From the NCBI GenBank assembly GCA_004369085.1, contig ML210283.1, forward strand, positions 1-20,112: a stretch of 20,112 bases of DNA, given 5' to 3'. Positions 18,516 to 20,112 of the stretch are shown in pieces. The notes under the pieces were generated by a model. The model ran no database searches and was not told where the DNA came from. It worked only from the letters and a program-made list of their open reading frames with translations. Origin of the DNA: Coprinopsis marcescibilis (lineage: Eukaryota; Basidiomycota; Agaricomycetes; Agaricales; Psathyrellaceae). The first letter of the stretch is position 1. Each line of letters opens with the position of its first letter. A program made the position numbers and the translations under genes.

Positions 18516-19691
18516 ATGGAAAGAAGCAAAGGGCGCCAACCGAAGGACAAAGAAATTATCGCATGGGCGGATAGCACTGAAAAGGCCCGGAAGGAGCTTT
18601 GCGACCCGTTGAGGGCAATTTCCCCAAGAGGGAAACCAATTGTTAGCCCAGCTTACAAGGCTCAAGCTTCTCCTCGTTCCAGTCCGGCACTTGCAAATCA
18701 GGGCGTCTTGCTGACTCCCGATGCAGTCATTATTTCTGGAGAGTACAAAACTATCACCATGGTTGGACACGATGGTCGCTCTGTAACAATCACCGGTTCT
18801 CCCAGTCGCACCACGAAAGCCCTTGCATCTGGTCGTCTGCGCCGCAACAACTCGCAAGGTTCTCCAAGAGCTGTTGCACCACGAAACAAACCCCAGTCAG
18901 TGGGAACTTCTACCGTTCGTCCTGCTACACCTTTACCCAAGTTCAATGCACCTCTGGATGCTGCTCTTGTTGGATGTAACGTTTCACCAGATACAGACAC
19001 CGGATCTGTTCGACCCGTTCCTATTCAAGGCTCCCCGCAGCCTAGTGAATCCCTTCCTGCTTATTCACCGATAAGACAGGCTAAACCACTTGTAACAAGC
19101 GCGCTTCCTGCCCACCTTCGCCTGCCTCAGATCGACACAGAAAACTTCGATGCACTTGCAAGTGAATACAATAGACTGCCCTCCGTCGCCAGTGACTCAA
19201 TTTGCTCAGCCGACCTCCCTGTACCCCGTAGATGGCCTGCATCCGCAGAGAGTTGGTCGATTCGTTCTGCGAGGCGCCCAAGCGGGGGAATCTTCACACA
19301 TACGCCAACTGAGCTCGATTTTCATGACCTCCCGCAGGACTCGGCCGATGCTAGCCTTGATTCTCCTCGTCACACCAATCGGATTGAATCCACATACTCG
19401 GATCCATTCCGCACACCTGTTGGTTATTGGTCGACTCATAGCGGATTACAACCTGACTCTGCCTCTTCTTCGCATGCTTTCCCCACGCCCACTGCACCTA
19501 GTACCAACGTACGAGTCCCTTCTGGTGTACCAGAAAGCATGTCCCGACTCGCTGAAATGAAGCGTCTCCGCGAACGGATCCCACTCCCACCCATTCCGAC
19601 TGAGGACGACCTTGGGACGACCATCAATCCACTTGACAAACAATGCATGGGCACGTGCCAGTCGCATCCTAAGTTAAGCCGTGAGCGATGA
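18516..19691 (+). CDS. Orphan Ser/Pro-rich, probably disordered protein
   Basis: A single open frame of 391 aa begins at ATG 18516. I recognise no domain, and there is no signal peptide or membrane segment. Composition is rich in Ser, Pro, Thr and Arg with many SP/TP dipeptides (SPRGKP, SPAYK, SPRSSP, GSPRA, YSPIRQ, DSPRH), which suggests a phosphorylated, largely disordered protein. The only stretch that looks ordered is about residues 66-95 (VLLTPDAVIISGEYK, then VTITGSPSR). Near the C-terminus a basic stretch (MKRLRER) precedes LPPIPTEDD at about 357-364, which could bind an SH3 domain. It lacks introns, unlike most genes here, yet has the clearest promoter in the window. Codon-level openness over 1.17 kb and the promoter support a real gene; nuclear or signalling roles would be guesses. 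Confidence 0.72.
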   Translation: MERSKGRQPKDKEIIAWADSTEKARKELCDPLRAISPRGKPIVSPAYKAQASPRSSPALANQGVLLTPDAVIISGEYKTITMVGHDGRSVTITGSPSRTTKALASGRLRRNNSQGSPRAVAPRNKPQSVGTSTVRPATPLPKFNAPLDAALVGCNVSPDTDTGSVRPVPIQGSPQPSESLPAYSPIRQAKPLVTSALPAHLRLPQIDTENFDALASEYNRLPSVASDSICSADLPVPRRWPASAESWSIRSARRPSGGIFTHTPTELDFHDLPQDSADASLDSPRHTNRIESTYSDPFRTPVGYWSTHSGLQPDSASSSHAFPTPTAPSTNVRVPSGVPESMSRLAEMKRLRERIPLPPIPTEDDLGTTINPLDKQCMGTCQSHPKLSRER

Positions 19692-19996
19692 CCACGGGCT
19701 GTTTCTGTTCACATATGAGATGTAGGAGTCTTACGAGGCGAACCTTTGAGGAACAGCAAGACTGTGGGCTGCCATTGTTAGAATCTAGCGTGACGATCGC
19801 CTAACGAACACGGGAAGGTCAAGATTTGTGCAAATTTCGGAAACATTCCTTGCTTTCATAGCTGCGTTCATATGAATATGTAGTATGTATATGTATATAT
19901 ATATATATATATATTCGAGCTATTTAGCACAAAAAGTGCTTGTTTAGAAGTAATAGCGTTCGCGTCTACTTCGAAAATAATACGTCCTTTTCAGTG
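19692..19996. other. Convergent intergenic region with TA microsatellite
   Basis: About 305 nt between the orphan gene stop and the probable last exon of the next gene on the opposite strand. It holds an AT microsatellite (19894-19914). Nothing coding was seen. Confidence 0.5.
19894..19914. repeat. (TA)n microsatellite
   Basis: About ten uninterrupted TA units, preceded by degenerate TATG units. It lies in a convergent 3' region and is probably neutral; the length is likely polymorphic. Confidence 0.85.
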
Positions 19997-20112
19997 CTAT
20001 GAGTCCGAGTCGGATCCTTCAGTGGCAATATTGCGAAACTGCGACGTTTGGAAACCTGTCCCTACGAGCAAAGGTGCGACTGCTTGTTGCGAACGAGTCC
20101 ACCTCCTCCGCG
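19997..20112 (-). CDS. Probable 3' end of a minus-strand gene, cut by the window edge
   Basis: On the minus strand an acceptor CTCGTAG (20062-20068) precedes an exon, 20061-19997, that reads TGFQTSQFRNIATEGSDSDS and a stop at 19997-19999. The acidic Ser/Asp ending looks like a genuine C-terminus. A possible intron of about 40-45 nt reaches almost to the window edge, so the upstream exon is nearly absent. The product cannot be named. Confidence 0.35.
   Translation of the reverse strand, partial: RRRWTRSQQAVAPLLVGTGFQTSQFRNIATEGSDSDS

Overview
This window is nuclear DNA from a filamentous fungus, most likely an Agaricomycete (Basidiomycota). Genes are dense and cut by many short introns (41 in the models below, 41-72 nt, nearly all GT-AG). 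The recognisable proteins are eukaryotic: Ctf4/WDHD1, a mitochondrial mtTFB-like factor and TAPT1/Emp65. No rRNA, tRNA, CRISPR array or recognisable transposon was seen. Gene models were built by reading all frames and joining exons so that each total is a multiple of three and conserved motifs run across the joins.

Layout. (1) 911-4975 (+): a 17-exon gene for a Ctf4/Mcl1/WDHD1 replisome adaptor, with MluI-cell-cycle-box motifs upstream. (2) 5186-6831 (-): a 7-exon gene, tail to tail with the first, for an mtTFB/Mtf1-type protein with a dimethyltransferase fold. (3) 7745-14935 (+): four paralogous multi-exon genes in head-to-tail tandem, called A, B, C and D here. They encode 336-360 aa proteins that I read as seven-transmembrane, N-terminus-out and basic-C-tail proteins of a family I cannot name. 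Their intron phases match, apart from one exactly deleted intron in C and GC-AG donors at the same intron in A and D. (4) 15050-17571 (-): a 9-exon TAPT1/Emp65-family ER membrane protein gene, ending 114 nt from gene D and carrying a third GC-AG intron. (5) 18516-19691 (+): a single-exon gene for a Ser/Pro-rich, probably disordered orphan protein, with a TATA box and a CT-rich tract upstream. (6) 19997 to the right edge (-): probable last exon of another gene.

The conserved genes are ordinary housekeeping genes (replication, mitochondrial transcription, ER membrane) with no obvious functional link to each other. The unusual part is the tandem 7TM array. Three close copies (A-C) keep an extracellular sequon-bearing loop and a strongly conserved cytoplasmic block after TM7. 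The fourth (D) keeps the cytoplasmic block but has lost much of the presumed outward-facing sequence. That pattern is compatible with a diversifying receptor, sensor or transporter family; function is not shown by the sequence. Gene C is followed by two overlapping, mutually exclusive hairpins.
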